This document shows positions 45,459-53,855 of a stretch of DNA of 64,000 nucleotides, in pieces. Position numbers and translations under genes: made by a program. Within the stretch, counting starts at the first letter, position 1, and every line of letters starts with the position of its first letter. The notes below the pieces were generated by a model, which saw only the letters and a list, made by a program, of their open reading frames with translations, ran no database searches and was not told the DNA's origin. This DNA comes from Paraburkholderia nodosa DSM 21604 (GTDB taxonomy: Bacteria > Pseudomonadota > Gammaproteobacteria > Burkholderiales > Burkholderiaceae), in the NCBI RefSeq assembly GCF_000519185.1, contig NZ_JAFA01000016.1, positions 112,350 through 176,349 of the forward strand, given 5' to 3'.

Positions 45459-47387
45459 TCACTTGCGCTTGCTCTCCAGCTCCTCCCACCGCTCCAGCGC
45501 AACGAGCAATTCCTCGTCGATCGCCGCATAGCGTTCAGTCAGGCGCGTGCCTTCCTGCGCGTCCTTCGCGAAGATCGACCCATCTTCGATCTTCGCGCCG
45601 ATCGTCTTCTGCTCGGTCTCCAGCGCCTCGATACGCTTGGGCAGTTCCTCCAGCTCGCGCTGTTCCTTGAACGAAAGCTTCACGCTGCGCTGGGCATTGC
45701 GTCCGGCCGCGCTATCCTTGGGCGCGGCAGCCGCGGGCGCCGCTTCCTTCGGCGCGCGCGCCTCGGCAATCTCCTGCGCGCGGGCGCTCTGCGTCTGCCA
45801 GTCCGAGAAGCCGCCCACGTACTCGTGCCAGCGCCCTTCACCCTCGGACGCGATCACCGACGTCACCACGTTGTCGAGGAACGCGCGGTCGTGGGAGACG
45901 AGCAGCACGGTGCCGTCGTAGTCGGTGAGCAACTCTTCGAGCAGTTCGAGCGTCGGGATGTCGAGGTCGTTGGTCGGTTCGTCGAGCACGAGCACGTTCG
46001 CGGGCCGCGCGAACAAACGCGCGAGCAGCAGGCGATTGCGCTCGCCGCCCGAAAGCGACTTCACGGGTGAGCGCGCTCGTTCGGGCGCGAACAGGAAGTC
46101 GCCGAGATAGCTCATCACGTGCTTCTTCGCGCCGTTGATCTCGACCCAGTCGCTGCCGGGGCTGATGGTATCGGCGAGGCTCTTTTCCATGTCGAGCTGC
46201 GCGCGCATCTGGTCGAAGTACGCGACCTGCAGGTTCGTGCCCACGCGCACCGTGCCTTCGTCGGGCTTCAACTCGCCGAGAATCAGCTTCAGCAGCGTGG
46301 TCTTGCCCGCGCCGTTCGGACCGACGAAGCCGATCTTGTCGCCGCGCATGACCGTCGACGAGAAGGTATCGACGATCGTGCGGCCGCCATAGCGCTTGGT
46401 CACGTCCGTGAGTTCGGCGACGATCTTGCCGGACTTCTCGCCCTGCGCGACGTCGAGCTTCACGTTGCCCTGCACGTTGCGGCGCTCGGCGTGCTCGTTG
46501 CGCATCTGCACGAGGCGCGCGATGCGCCCCACGCTGCGCGTGCGCCGCGCTTCCACGCCCTTGCGGATCCACACTTCTTCCTGCGCGAGCATCTTGTCGA
46601 ACTTCTCGTTCTCCACGCGCTCGACTTCGAGCTGCTGTGCCTTGCGCTCCTGGTACTGCGAGAAGTTGCCCGGATACGAGAGCAGCTTGCCGCGATCGAG
46701 TTCGACGATGCGCGTGGCCACGCGGTCGAGAAACGCGCGGTCGTGGGTGATGAAGAGCAGGCTCGAACGCTGCGCCACGAGCAGTTCCTCGAGCCAGCGG
46801 ATGCCGTCGAAGTCGAGGTGGTTGGTCGGTTCGTCGAGCAGCAGGATATCGGGCTGGACGACGAGCGCGCGAGCGAGCGCCACGCGTTTTTGCATACCGC
46901 CCGAGAGCGCGCCCACGCGGGCGTCGCCTTCGAGGCCGATCTGCGCGAGCGTCGTGGCCACGCGCGTGCGCCAGCTCCAGGCGTCGGCATGATCGAGCGA
47001 CGATTGCAGCGTGTTCATGCGCGCGAGCAGCGTGTCGTGTTCGGCGCCTTCGGGCGTGTCCGCGAGCTGGTGCGCGACCGAGTCGTATTCGTCGAGCAGC
47101 GCGCGCACGTCGGCGAGGCCCGAGGCGACGGTGTCGAACACCGTGGCGTCGGCGTCGAAGTCGGGCTCCTGCGGCACGTAGACGGTCGAAAGACTCTGCT
47201 GGCGCGTGACGAGGCCGTCATCGGGCTTCGCGAGATCGGCGACGATCGTGAGCAGCGACGACTTGCCCGCGCCGTTGCGGCCAATCAGCCCGACGCGCTC
47301 GCCGGCTTCGAGCGAAAAATCCGCGTGGTCGAGCAGCGCGACGTGGCCGAACGCCAGTTGCGCGCCTGTGATGGTGTAAAGCGACAT
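45459..47387 (-). CDS. uup: ABC-F family ATPase Uup
   Basis: This 642-residue protein has two complete ABC domains and no membrane segment. Domain 1 has GRNGAGKSSLL and the signature LSGGMQKRVALARAL, with Walker B ILLLDEPTNHLD. Domain 2 has GPNGAGKTTLLKL and LSGGERNRLLLARLF. The C-terminal 90 residues form a Lys/Glu-rich coiled-coil (SFKEQRELEELPKRIEALE) typical of Uup, which binds DNA. ABC-F proteins act on ribosomes or DNA recombination. ATG 47387 lies 46 bp before a 14-bp tandem array. A terminator separates it from convergent hepT. Confidence 0.9.
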   Translation of the reverse strand: MSLYTITGAQLAFGHVALLDHADFSLEAGERVGLIGRNGAGKSSLLTIVADLAKPDDGLVTRQQSLSTVYVPQEPDFDADATVFDTVASGLADVRALLDEYDSVAHQLADTPEGAEHDTLLARMNTLQSSLDHADAWSWRTRVATTLAQIGLEGDARVGALSGGMQKRVALARALVVQPDILLLDEPTNHLDFDGIRWLEELLVAQRSSLLFITHDRAFLDRVATRIVELDRGKLLSYPGNFSQYQERKAQQLEVERVENEKFDKMLAQEEVWIRKGVEARRTRSVGRIARLVQMRNEHAERRNVQGNVKLDVAQGEKSGKIVAELTDVTKRYGGRTIVDTFSSTVMRGDKIGFVGPNGAGKTTLLKLILGELKPDEGTVRVGTNLQVAYFDQMRAQLDMEKSLADTISPGSDWVEINGAKKHVMSYLGDFLFAPERARSPVKSLSGGERNRLLLARLFARPANVLVLDEPTNDLDIPTLELLEELLTDYDGTVLLVSHDRAFLDNVVTSVIASEGEGRWHEYVGGFSDWQTQSARAQEIAEARAPKEAAPAAAAPKDSAAGRNAQRSVKLSFKEQRELEELPKRIEALETEQKTIGAKIEDGSIFAKDAQEGTRLTERYAAIDEELLVALERWEELESKRK

Positions 47388-47432
47388 GGATGGAAAGCGA
47401 TGCGTGCGGTGGACCTGAAGGGGGCATTGTAC

Positions 47433-47508
47433 CGGGCCGCGCAGGTCGGGCCGCGCAGGTCGGGCCGCGCAGGTCGGGCCGCGCAGGTCGGGCCGCGCAG
47501 GTCGGGCC
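47433..47508. repeat. 14-bp tandem repeat array upstream of uup
   Basis: The unit CGGGCCGCGCAGGT occurs five times without a mismatch (47433-47502), then a partial CGGGCC (47503-47508). The array lies 46 bp upstream of the uup start codon and 141 bp before rubA. The 14-bp period is not a multiple of three, so the array is not coding. Each unit contains a GGCCGCGC core. Confidence 0.9.
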
Positions 47509-47648
47509 TCCGCGTTTAGCTTCCCGTTAGCGCGGCGGCACGCGAGCCGTTTTCCGGTAACATCGCGGGTCGCCCGCGCCGCCCGGCCTTCCAGATAAAG
47601 GGCCGCATGACGGGCCGCGCATCGAATCGACTAGACGAAGGACACGCT

Positions 47649-47831
47649 GTGAGCGAAGTAATCGAGTACAAGAGCTGGGTCTGCCTGATCTGCGGCTGGA
47701 TCTACAACGAGGAAGAGGGTCTGCCCGACGAAGGCATCGCCGCCGGCACGCGCTTTGCGGAGATTTCCGACGACTGGCGCTGCCCGCTGTGCGACGTGGG
47801 CAAGGCGGAATTCGCCGTCGTCGAGTTCTGA
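47649..47831 (+). CDS. rubA: Rubredoxin
   Basis: This 60-residue redox protein binds one iron with four cysteines: Cys12 and Cys15 in VCLICGW and Cys45 and Cys48 in RCPLCDV. The loop GLPDEGIAAGTRFAEISDDW is standard for the family. GTG 47649 follows AAGGA at 47637-47641; the upstream open frame lacks similarity. Rubredoxins pass electrons to hydroxylases or oxygen-protecting enzymes; no partner gene is adjacent. Confidence 0.92.
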   Translation: MSEVIEYKSWVCLICGWIYNEEEGLPDEGIAAGTRFAEISDDWRCPLCDVGKAEFAVVEF

Positions 47832-48016
47832 TTACGACGACTCCGCCGGAGCTAACGGGGCGTCATTTTCGCGCCCGAACACGTTTGCTATACTCTTGGC
47901 CCTGCGCCGCGATATAGTTCGGACCCGCAAGGCCGAACCGCTTCGCGCGCCGCTCCGCGCCATGACGGGTCACTTGGGAAACATGGCGATCGAACGGAGC
48001 CATGCTCGACCTCGCG

Positions 48017-48091
48017 CTCCCTGTAGTTCAATGGATAGAACAAGTGCCTCCTAAGCGCTAGATGCAGGTTCGATTCCTGCCAGGGGGACCA
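48017..48091 (+). tRNA. tRNA-Arg (anticodon CCT)
   Basis: A cloverleaf can be drawn by hand. The acceptor stem CTCCCTG pairs with CAGGGGG, with one T-G wobble at position 2. The D arm is GTTC/GAAC, and the anticodon stem AGTGC/GCGCT flanks loop CTCCTAA with CCT at its centre. The T arm is GCAGG-TTCGATT-CCTGC. The encoded CCA ends at 48091. The first pair is C1-G72, not the usual G1-C72. It decodes AGG, a rare arginine codon at this GC content. Confidence 0.95.
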
Positions 48092-48198
48092 GCCGCTCGG
48101 GCCGCAAAGGCCACGCCGCGAAGTCCGCAACCGGTTCGCCAATCCCCGTCCCGTCTCTTTCGCGCACTCGCGCACCTTCTTTGCCGAGCAGGTTTTCC

Positions 48199-48471
48199 AT
48201 GGACATCAACAAGCAACTCGCCGCGCTCACCGCCTCCGAACTCCAGACGGCAGGAGCCAGTCAGGCCACCGCCATCGCCGTGAGCGTGCTGCTGCGCCAC
48301 CTCAATTCGCCCGAACTCGCCCGCCAACTGGGCGCGGCGTTCGAGAACCACCAGGCCGTGATGCTGCAGACGCCCTGGCCCGAGCAGATGCTGAACTCGT
48401 TCGAAGCGACGCGGCGTTTCTTCGAAAGCGCGGCCCAGGTGGAAGGCGCGACGCCGCCGGCTGCCGAATAA
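48199..48471 (+). CDS. Hypothetical protein, 90 residues
   Basis: The gene starts about 107 bp after tRNA-Arg. The sequence MDINKQLAALTASELQTAGA is followed by helical segments (AIAVSVLLRHLNSPELARQL, PEQMLNSFEATRRFFESAAQ). No membrane segment, signal peptide or cysteine is visible, and the family was not recognised. GAGCAGG is a reasonable ribosome site before ATG 48199. The codon usage is like the neighbours. It stands with another unrecognised small gene before the dcm-vsr pair. Confidence 0.7.
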   Translation: MDINKQLAALTASELQTAGASQATAIAVSVLLRHLNSPELARQLGAAFENHQAVMLQTPWPEQMLNSFEATRRFFESAAQVEGATPPAAE

Positions 48472-48553
48472 ATTGAATCTGACCGGCTAATTAGGGGTAA
48501 ATACTGAGTTATTTTCCCCTAAAGAAGGGAAAAATAGTGCCGTAAAGGCCTTC

Positions 48554-48853
48554 ATGGACTCCACGCGTCCCCTTCCCGCCGGTCATATGATGTCGACCCT
48601 CATCGATCAGGATATCGCGCACATTCGTCGCGTGATGCCGCTGTCGCTCGCCGGCGACTTCGGCGGTCCGATTCTCCCCGCGCTCTACTGGCGCCAGCGC
48701 CTGCACCGTCTGCTCGACACCGGTCACGTGAACAAAGGCCAGCTGCGCGAAATCGACAGCTTGCTGCTCATCCTCGATCTGCACGAGTTGAACGTCGCCT
48801 CGGCCTCAGCAGCCCTGGCGAAGCAGGCAAACGCCAGCCCGCAACACTCCTGA
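48554..48853 (+). CDS. Hypothetical protein, 99 residues
   Basis: This 99-residue protein (or 87-88 residues from ATG 48587 or 48590) was not recognised. It has amphipathic helices (AHIRRVMPLSLAGDFGGPIL, ALYWRQRLHRLLDTGHVNKG) and an acidic-Leu stretch REIDSLLLILDLHELN. No membrane segment, no cysteines. AAAGGCC before ATG 48554 is a weak ribosome site. The upstream gap is AT-rich and contains an imperfect TATTTTCCC/GGGAAAAATA dyad that may hold its promoter. Confidence 0.65.
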   Translation: MDSTRPLPAGHMMSTLIDQDIAHIRRVMPLSLAGDFGGPILPALYWRQRLHRLLDTGHVNKGQLREIDSLLLILDLHELNVASASAALAKQANASPQHS

Positions 48854-48992
48854 CTTCTCCCTGAATTCGACGCTCGCGCGTGCAGGCATTCGTCTGCGCG
48901 GCGCACGTTCGCGCACGCACATCGGGAATTCCTGGTGCCGCGGGTCGACCATCGGTCATAATGTCCGCAAAAATACCCTAACGAGGACATCC

Positions 48993-50342
48993 GTGCTTAC
49001 GGCCGAACCGAGAGACCTGCTCCAGCAGGCACGCAAGCGTTTCACGCAACAGCAGATCGCCACACACGTCGGCCGCGACGTGAAGACCGTGCGGCGTTGG
49101 GAAAAAGGCGAAACGCCCTGCCCCGCGATGCTCGAAGCCGCACTGCGTGAGCTGCTGCAAGGCGGCGCTCACGCCAATGGCGGCGCGGCGCGCTTTCGCT
49201 TCATCGACCTGTTCGCGGGCATCGGCGGCATCCGCAAGGGGTTCGAGGCACACGGCGGCGAGTGCGTCTTCACGAGCGAGTGGAACCCGTTCTCGCGCAA
49301 GACCTATCTGGAAAACTACGGCGAGGATCATCCGTTCATCGGCGACATTACAGCCGTGGAGGCCGCCGACGTGCCCGATCACGACGTCCTGCTCGCGGGC
49401 TTTCCGTGCCAGCCGTTCTCGATCGCGGGCGTGAGCAAGAAGAACGCGCTTGGCCGTCCGCACGGCTTTGCCTGCACCACGCAGGGCACGCTGTTCTTCG
49501 ACGTCGCGCGCATCATCGCCGAGAAGCGGCCCGCCGCCTTCCTGCTCGAAAACGTGAAGAACCTGGTCTCGCACGACCGCGGCCGCACGTTCGACGTGAT
49601 CCTCCAGGTGCTGCGCGACGAGCTCGGCTATGACGTGCACTACCGCGTGATCGATGGAAGCCATTTCACGCCGCAGCATCGCGAACGCATCATCATCGTC
49701 GGTTTTCGCGAGCCGGCGGCGTTCTCATGGGACGCGCTCGCACTGCCGGAAGCAGGCCCGCGGCTCGCCTCGATCCTGCACCGCACCGACGGCTGCGAGC
49801 CGCTGCTGGCGTGGGACGGCGAGCGCTTCTTCGATCACGGCGCGCGCCGCGTGCAGCCGAAGTACACGCTCACGCCGGGGCTCTGGGCCTATCTGCAGCA
49901 ATACGCCGAAAAGCACCGCGCGGCCGGCAACGGCTTCGGCTACGGCCTCGCGTTTCCCGACAGCGTCACGCGCACGCTTTCTGCGCGCTATCACAAGGAC
50001 GGCTCGGAGATCCTCGTCTATCAAGGCGAAGGATTGCGCCCGCGCCGCCTCACGCCGCGCGAGTGCGCGCGGCTGATGGGCCTGCCCGACACCTTCCGCA
50101 TCCCGGTGAGCGACACCCAGGCGTACCGCCAGTTCGGCAACAGCGTGGTGATGCCGGTGATGCGCGAAGTCGCGCGCACGATGATGCCGCATCTCGATGC
50201 GTTGCTGGCCGCACAGCACGCAGCACCGCGTGCGGACGCGACGACGGTTCCCACGGTTGCGCACACAACACGCCCCACGCGCACGGCACGCACGTCGCGC
50301 GCCACGCGCAACGCGGCGACGGCCACGGCAGGAGGCCGCTGA
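48993..50342 (+). CDS. dcm: DNA (cytosine-5) methyltransferase, Dcm type
   Basis: This 449-residue enzyme methylates cytosine at C5 in a short recognition sequence. Residues 1-60 contain a helix-turn-helix-like region (QQIATHVGRDVKTVRRWEKG). Motif I is IDLFAGIGGIRKGFEAHGGE, the catalytic Cys139 is in LAGFPCQPFS, ENV is at 186-188 and QHRERIIIVGF is motif VIII. It ends in a low-complexity Thr/Arg/Ala tail of about 35 residues. GTG 48993 follows ACGAGGA. vsr lies 40 bp downstream, as in E. coli dcm-vsr. The target sequence is not predictable by eye. Confidence 0.92.
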   Translation: MLTAEPRDLLQQARKRFTQQQIATHVGRDVKTVRRWEKGETPCPAMLEAALRELLQGGAHANGGAARFRFIDLFAGIGGIRKGFEAHGGECVFTSEWNPFSRKTYLENYGEDHPFIGDITAVEAADVPDHDVLLAGFPCQPFSIAGVSKKNALGRPHGFACTTQGTLFFDVARIIAEKRPAAFLLENVKNLVSHDRGRTFDVILQVLRDELGYDVHYRVIDGSHFTPQHRERIIIVGFREPAAFSWDALALPEAGPRLASILHRTDGCEPLLAWDGERFFDHGARRVQPKYTLTPGLWAYLQQYAEKHRAAGNGFGYGLAFPDSVTRTLSARYHKDGSEILVYQGEGLRPRRLTPRECARLMGLPDTFRIPVSDTQAYRQFGNSVVMPVMREVARTMMPHLDALLAAQHAAPRADATTVPTVAHTTRPTRTARTSRATRNAATATAGGR

Positions 50343-50382
50343 CCGGCGCACGCCGCGGCCAACCGAAGCGAGGCGACAGACG

Positions 50383-50832
50383 ATGGTGGACGTCGTCGAT
50401 ACCGCGACCCGCAGCCGGATGATGTCCGGCATACGCGGACGCAACACGAAGCCCGAAAAGCTGATCCGCAGTCTGCTGCACCGGCGCGGCTTCCGCTTTC
50501 GCCTGAACGTGCGCGAGCTGCCCGGCCGGCCCGACATCGTGCTGCCGCGCCGGCGCGCCGTGGTATTCGTGCACGGCTGCTTCTGGCACGGCCACAACTG
50601 CGCGCTCTTCAAGTGGCCACAAACGCGCCCCGAGTTCTGGCGCGAGAAGATCGCGCGCAACCGTCTGAACGACGCCAGGGCACTCGCCGCGCTCGCAGCC
50701 CAGGGCTGGCGCGTGGCGGTGATCTGGGAATGCGCGTTGCGTGGCGCGCAGCACGATCCGCAGGCGGTCGTCGAGCGGCTGGCCGCGTGGCTCGAAGACG
50801 AGTCGTCGGCCTGGTTCGAGGCGCGTTCATAA
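50383..50832 (+). CDS. vsr: Very short patch repair endonuclease Vsr
   Basis: This 149-residue enzyme nicks beside T:G mismatches made by deamination of 5-methylcytosine. The family motifs are TRSRMMSGIRGRNTKPE (the MSGIRGRNTKPE box), GRPDIVLPRRRAVVFVHGCF, HGHNCALFKWPQT (zinc ligands His and Cys) and VAVIWECALRG. GAGGCGAC precedes ATG 50383. It follows dcm by 40 bp, which supports a joint role in repair at dcm sites. Confidence 0.93.
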   Translation: MVDVVDTATRSRMMSGIRGRNTKPEKLIRSLLHRRGFRFRLNVRELPGRPDIVLPRRRAVVFVHGCFWHGHNCALFKWPQTRPEFWREKIARNRLNDARALAALAAQGWRVAVIWECALRGAQHDPQAVVERLAAWLEDESSAWFEARS

Positions 50833-51018
50833 CGCGCCCTCGCCAGGCATCACACGAAGCGTGAGCGCAAGCCGATGCGCCGCGCATGCCAGGCTGCGAA
50901 GCTGGCCCTGCTTGAACAGCCCGCAGTGATAAACTCGATCGACCGGCTGCGCACCCACCTTCACGCGTCCCACGTGCTGGCGCAACCGTCCCACGATCCC
51001 AAGCGAAGGAGACACCCG

Positions 51019-51522
51019 ATGGCTGATTTCCGACTTTGGTCCGATGACTTTCCCAGCAACGGTTTCATGCCGAAGGCGCAGGAGTTCGACGACCGGGCCT
51101 TCGGTGTCGACGGCGACAACGTCTCGCCCGCGCTGCAGTGGGACGAGCCGCCCGCCGACACGCAAAGCTTCGCGCTCACCGTCTACGATCCGGACGCGCC
51201 CACGGGCAGCGGCTTCTGGCACTGGGTCGTGGTGAACATTCCGCCCGACGTGCGCTCGCTCGCCCGCAACGCCGGCAAGGCCGACGGCAGCCTGCTCCCG
51301 CAGGGCGCTGTGCAGGTGCGCAACGACTACGGCACGGTCGGCTTCGGCGGCGCGGCGCCCCCGCGCGGCGACAAACCCCATCGCTACATCTTCCGCGTGC
51401 ATGCGCTCAAGGCCGCGCAACTGCCCGTCACGCCGGAAACGACGAACGCGGTGGCGCGCTTCATGACGCATCTGAACGAGGTGGATTCGACCACCTACGT
51501 CGGGCTCTATGAACTGAAATAA
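51019..51522 (+). CDS. YbhB/YbcL family phosphatidylethanolamine-binding-like protein
   Basis: This 167-residue PEBP-fold protein has the signatures LQWDEPPADTQSFALTVYDP, the ligand-site segment GFWHWVVVNIPPDV, and GGAAPPRGDKPHRYIF. The length is as in E. coli YbhB. GAAGGAGA gives a strong ribosome site before ATG 51019. No signal peptide. Family members have been called Raf-kinase-inhibitor-like, but the bacterial function is not known. It is followed 72 bp later by an MFS transporter. Confidence 0.9.
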   Translation: MADFRLWSDDFPSNGFMPKAQEFDDRAFGVDGDNVSPALQWDEPPADTQSFALTVYDPDAPTGSGFWHWVVVNIPPDVRSLARNAGKADGSLLPQGAVQVRNDYGTVGFGGAAPPRGDKPHRYIFRVHALKAAQLPVTPETTNAVARFMTHLNEVDSTTYVGLYELK

Positions 51523-51594
51523 GCCGCCAGAGAACACCAGAAAACAACATCCAGCCGGCGGCGCACGTCCATCGCGCGGCCGGCTCCCCCGTCG

Positions 51595-53001
51595 ATGCCC
51601 ACGCTTTCCGAACTCTCCGCCGCTTCCACTGCCGACATCGAAACCGGCCTGCCCTTCCCACAGCGTTACTACGCGATCCTCGTGGTCGCGCTCGGCATCA
51701 CGCTCGCCGTGCTCGACGGCGCGATCGCCAACGTCGCGTTGCCGACCATCGCCCGGCACCTTCATGCGAGCGCGGCAAGCTCGATCTGGATCGTCAACGC
51801 GTATCAGCTTTCGGTGACCATCTCGCTCTTGCCGCTCGCCTCGCTCGGCGACCGCATCGGCTACAAGCGCGTGTATCTGGCCGGCATGGTGCTGTTCACC
51901 GTCGCGTCGCTCGGCTGCGCGCTGGCGACCACGCTGCCCGAACTCGCGTTCGCACGCATGGTGCAGGGCTTCGGCGGCGCGGGAATCATGAGCGTGAACA
52001 CCGCGCTCGTGCGCATGATCTATCCGCGCACGCAGCTCGGTCGCGGCGTCGCCATCAACGCGATGGTCGTCGCGATCGCGTCGGCGATCGGGCCGACGCT
52101 GGCCTCGGGCGTGCTCGCCATCGCGACGTGGCCCTGGCTCTTTGCGATCAACGTGCCGATCGGCATCGCCGCGCTCGTGCTGGGCCTGCGCGCGCTGCCC
52201 GTGAACGAGCGCCATCCCGCGCCCTACGACTACTTGAGCGCCGTGCTCAACGCCATCGTGTTCGGCCTGCTGATCTTTGCCGTCGACGGCCTCGGCCACG
52301 GCCAGAGCAATCGCCTCGTCGCGCTCGAATTCGTGCTCGCGATCGTGATCGGCTGGTTCTTCGTGCGCCGCCAGCTCACGCAGGCCGCGCCGCTCCTGCC
52401 CGTCGATCTGCTCGCCAACCCCGTGTTCGCGCTGTCGATCAGCACCTCGGTCTGCTCGTTCTGCGCGCAAATGCTCGCGTTCGTCGCGCTGCCCTTCATG
52501 CTGCAGGAGACCTTCGGTTTCTCGCAGGTCGACACGGGTCTCCTCATGACGCCCTGGCCGCTCGTCATCGTCGGCGCCGCACCGCTCTCGGGCGCGCTCT
52601 CCGACCGCTATCCAGCGGGCATGCTTGGCGGCATCGGACTCGCGCTCTTCGCGCTCGGCCTGCTCTCGCTCGCTGCGCTCGGCGCGCATCCCACGGTGTT
52701 CGATATTTGCTGGCGCATGGCCTTGTGCGGCGTGGGCTTCGGCGTGTTCCAGTCGCCCAACAACCGGCAGATCCTCTCCTCTGCGCCGCGCGAGCGCAGC
52801 GGCGGCGCGAGCGGCATGCTCGGCACCGCGCGGCTCACCGGGCAGACGCTCGGCGCGGCGCTCGTGGCGCTGATCTTCGGCGTTGCACCGCAACAAGGAC
52901 CGACCACGGCGCTCTACGTGGCGACGGCCTTCGCCGCCGTCGCGGCAGTGGTGAGCCTGCTGCGCCTGATGCCGGGCACCGCGGCGCACACGCCGGGCTA
53001 A
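51595..53001 (+). CDS. MFS exporter, DHA2 family (14 membrane segments)
   Basis: This 468-residue drug:H+ antiporter-2 type protein has about 14 hydrophobic segments. Hallmarks are VLDGAIANVALPTIARHLHA (motif D1), ASLGDRIGYKRVYLAG (loop 2-3) and FARMVQGFGGAGIMSVNTAL. The middle GVLAIATWPWLFAINVPIGI is motif C-like for exporters. No membrane-fusion partner or regulator adjoins it, so the exported compound is unknown. ATG 51595 is the first start codon in the frame. Confidence 0.9.
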   Translation: MPTLSELSAASTADIETGLPFPQRYYAILVVALGITLAVLDGAIANVALPTIARHLHASAASSIWIVNAYQLSVTISLLPLASLGDRIGYKRVYLAGMVLFTVASLGCALATTLPELAFARMVQGFGGAGIMSVNTALVRMIYPRTQLGRGVAINAMVVAIASAIGPTLASGVLAIATWPWLFAINVPIGIAALVLGLRALPVNERHPAPYDYLSAVLNAIVFGLLIFAVDGLGHGQSNRLVALEFVLAIVIGWFFVRRQLTQAAPLLPVDLLANPVFALSISTSVCSFCAQMLAFVALPFMLQETFGFSQVDTGLLMTPWPLVIVGAAPLSGALSDRYPAGMLGGIGLALFALGLLSLAALGAHPTVFDICWRMALCGVGFGVFQSPNNRQILSSAPRERSGGASGMLGTARLTGQTLGAALVALIFGVAPQQGPTTALYVATAFAAVAAVVSLLRLMPGTAAHTPG

Positions 53002-53111
53002 GAGCGGCCTAACCCTGCGCGTGCGCAGGCACTAACATGGATTCAGGGCGAGCCGCATTCGCGGCCGCGCCCGGCGAGTCAACCTGCCAAATCTGGCAAA
53101 GGGGGCTTCCC

Positions 53112-53702
53112 ATGTCACTGATCGTTGCTGGTCGGTTCACGACCTTTCCCGCCGCCGAAGCCGCCGCCGAAAAGCTGTATGCGGGCGGCTTCCTCGAAGA
53201 AGACGTCAACCTGTTCTTCGTCAATCCGCGCGGCCAGCATGCGCGCCATGGCGTCCAGGGGACGACCATGGGCGCGCCGCCCACGGTCGCCGCCGTGCAC
53301 CCGCATCACACCCGCAATATCACCGCAGGCGCCGTGGCGGGCGCCGTGGCGGGCGTGGTGATTTTCAGCGCGTTCTCGGCGGCGCTGCCTTCGGTCGTGA
53401 TCGCGGCCGGCGTGGGCGCCTGGATCGGGGCGCGCATCGGCGCGAGCGTGGGGGCGAAAGCCGCTGCGCAGCAAATGTCGGCCCACCACGAGAGGGTGCA
53501 TCGCGAGACGCGCAGCGACGGCGTGCTGCTCTCGGTGCACGTCTGCTACGAGAACCAGGATCTCGCCGCGCAGTTGCTGCGCGACGGTGGTGCAGCCGAT
53601 ATCGAGTGCGCGTCGGGCCAATGGCACGACGGACACTGGGCCGATTTCGATCCGACCCGGCCGCCGATGCCGTTCGCCGCGCCGAGCGGCCAGCGGATCT
53701 GA
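53112..53702 (+). CDS. Glycine-zipper protein of unknown function
   Basis: This 196-residue protein has an N-terminal ferredoxin-like strand-helix pattern (SLIVAGRFTTFPAAEAAAEK, LYAGGFLEEDVNLFFVNPRG). A glycine-zipper hydrophobic segment follows at about 75-120 (AGAVAGAVAGVVIFSAFSAA, IAAGVGAWIGARIGASVGAK). The C-terminal part repeats the strand-helix pattern (GVLLSVHVCYENQDLAAQLL). No signal peptide. The overall layout resembles general-stress SHOCT or YflT-like proteins, but the family was not fixed. GGGGGC precedes ATG 53112, and other starts upstream are less likely. Confidence 0.75.
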   Translation: MSLIVAGRFTTFPAAEAAAEKLYAGGFLEEDVNLFFVNPRGQHARHGVQGTTMGAPPTVAAVHPHHTRNITAGAVAGAVAGVVIFSAFSAALPSVVIAAGVGAWIGARIGASVGAKAAAQQMSAHHERVHRETRSDGVLLSVHVCYENQDLAAQLLRDGGAADIECASGQWHDGHWADFDPTRPPMPFAAPSGQRI

Positions 53703-53746
53703 GCGCGCGCCGCGCCGCGTATCGCCGCGTGCCGAACACGCGGACG

Positions 53747-53779
53747 CAAAAAAACGCGGCGGCCCGAAGGCCGCCGCGT
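53747..53779 (-). terminator. Minus-strand terminator of otsA
   Basis: ACGCGGCGGC (53754-53763) pairs with GCCGCCGCGT (53770-53779), with T7 on the minus strand. It lies 77 bp beyond the otsA stop codon. Confidence 0.8.
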
Positions 53780-53855
53780 GGATCCATTTGCGTCGAGAGA
53801 ACGCTAGACGGCCAGGGACGGCACGCACGCCGCCTCGCCTCTCACCGATGCCTCG

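Noticed and set aside
47433..47508. CRISPR-like array
   Set aside because: The repeats are contiguous with no spacers and are only 14 bp long, so it is a simple tandem repeat.
48017..48091. Integrated island at tRNA-Arg with integrase
   Set aside because: No integrase gene and no second copy of the tRNA 3' end were found nearby; only a weak suspicion remains and it is listed as a finding.
50827..52989. A 720-codon minus-strand frame opposite the YbhB and MFS genes
   Set aside because: Both plus-strand genes are well supported. The antisense frame is Arg/His/Glu-rich with no domain.
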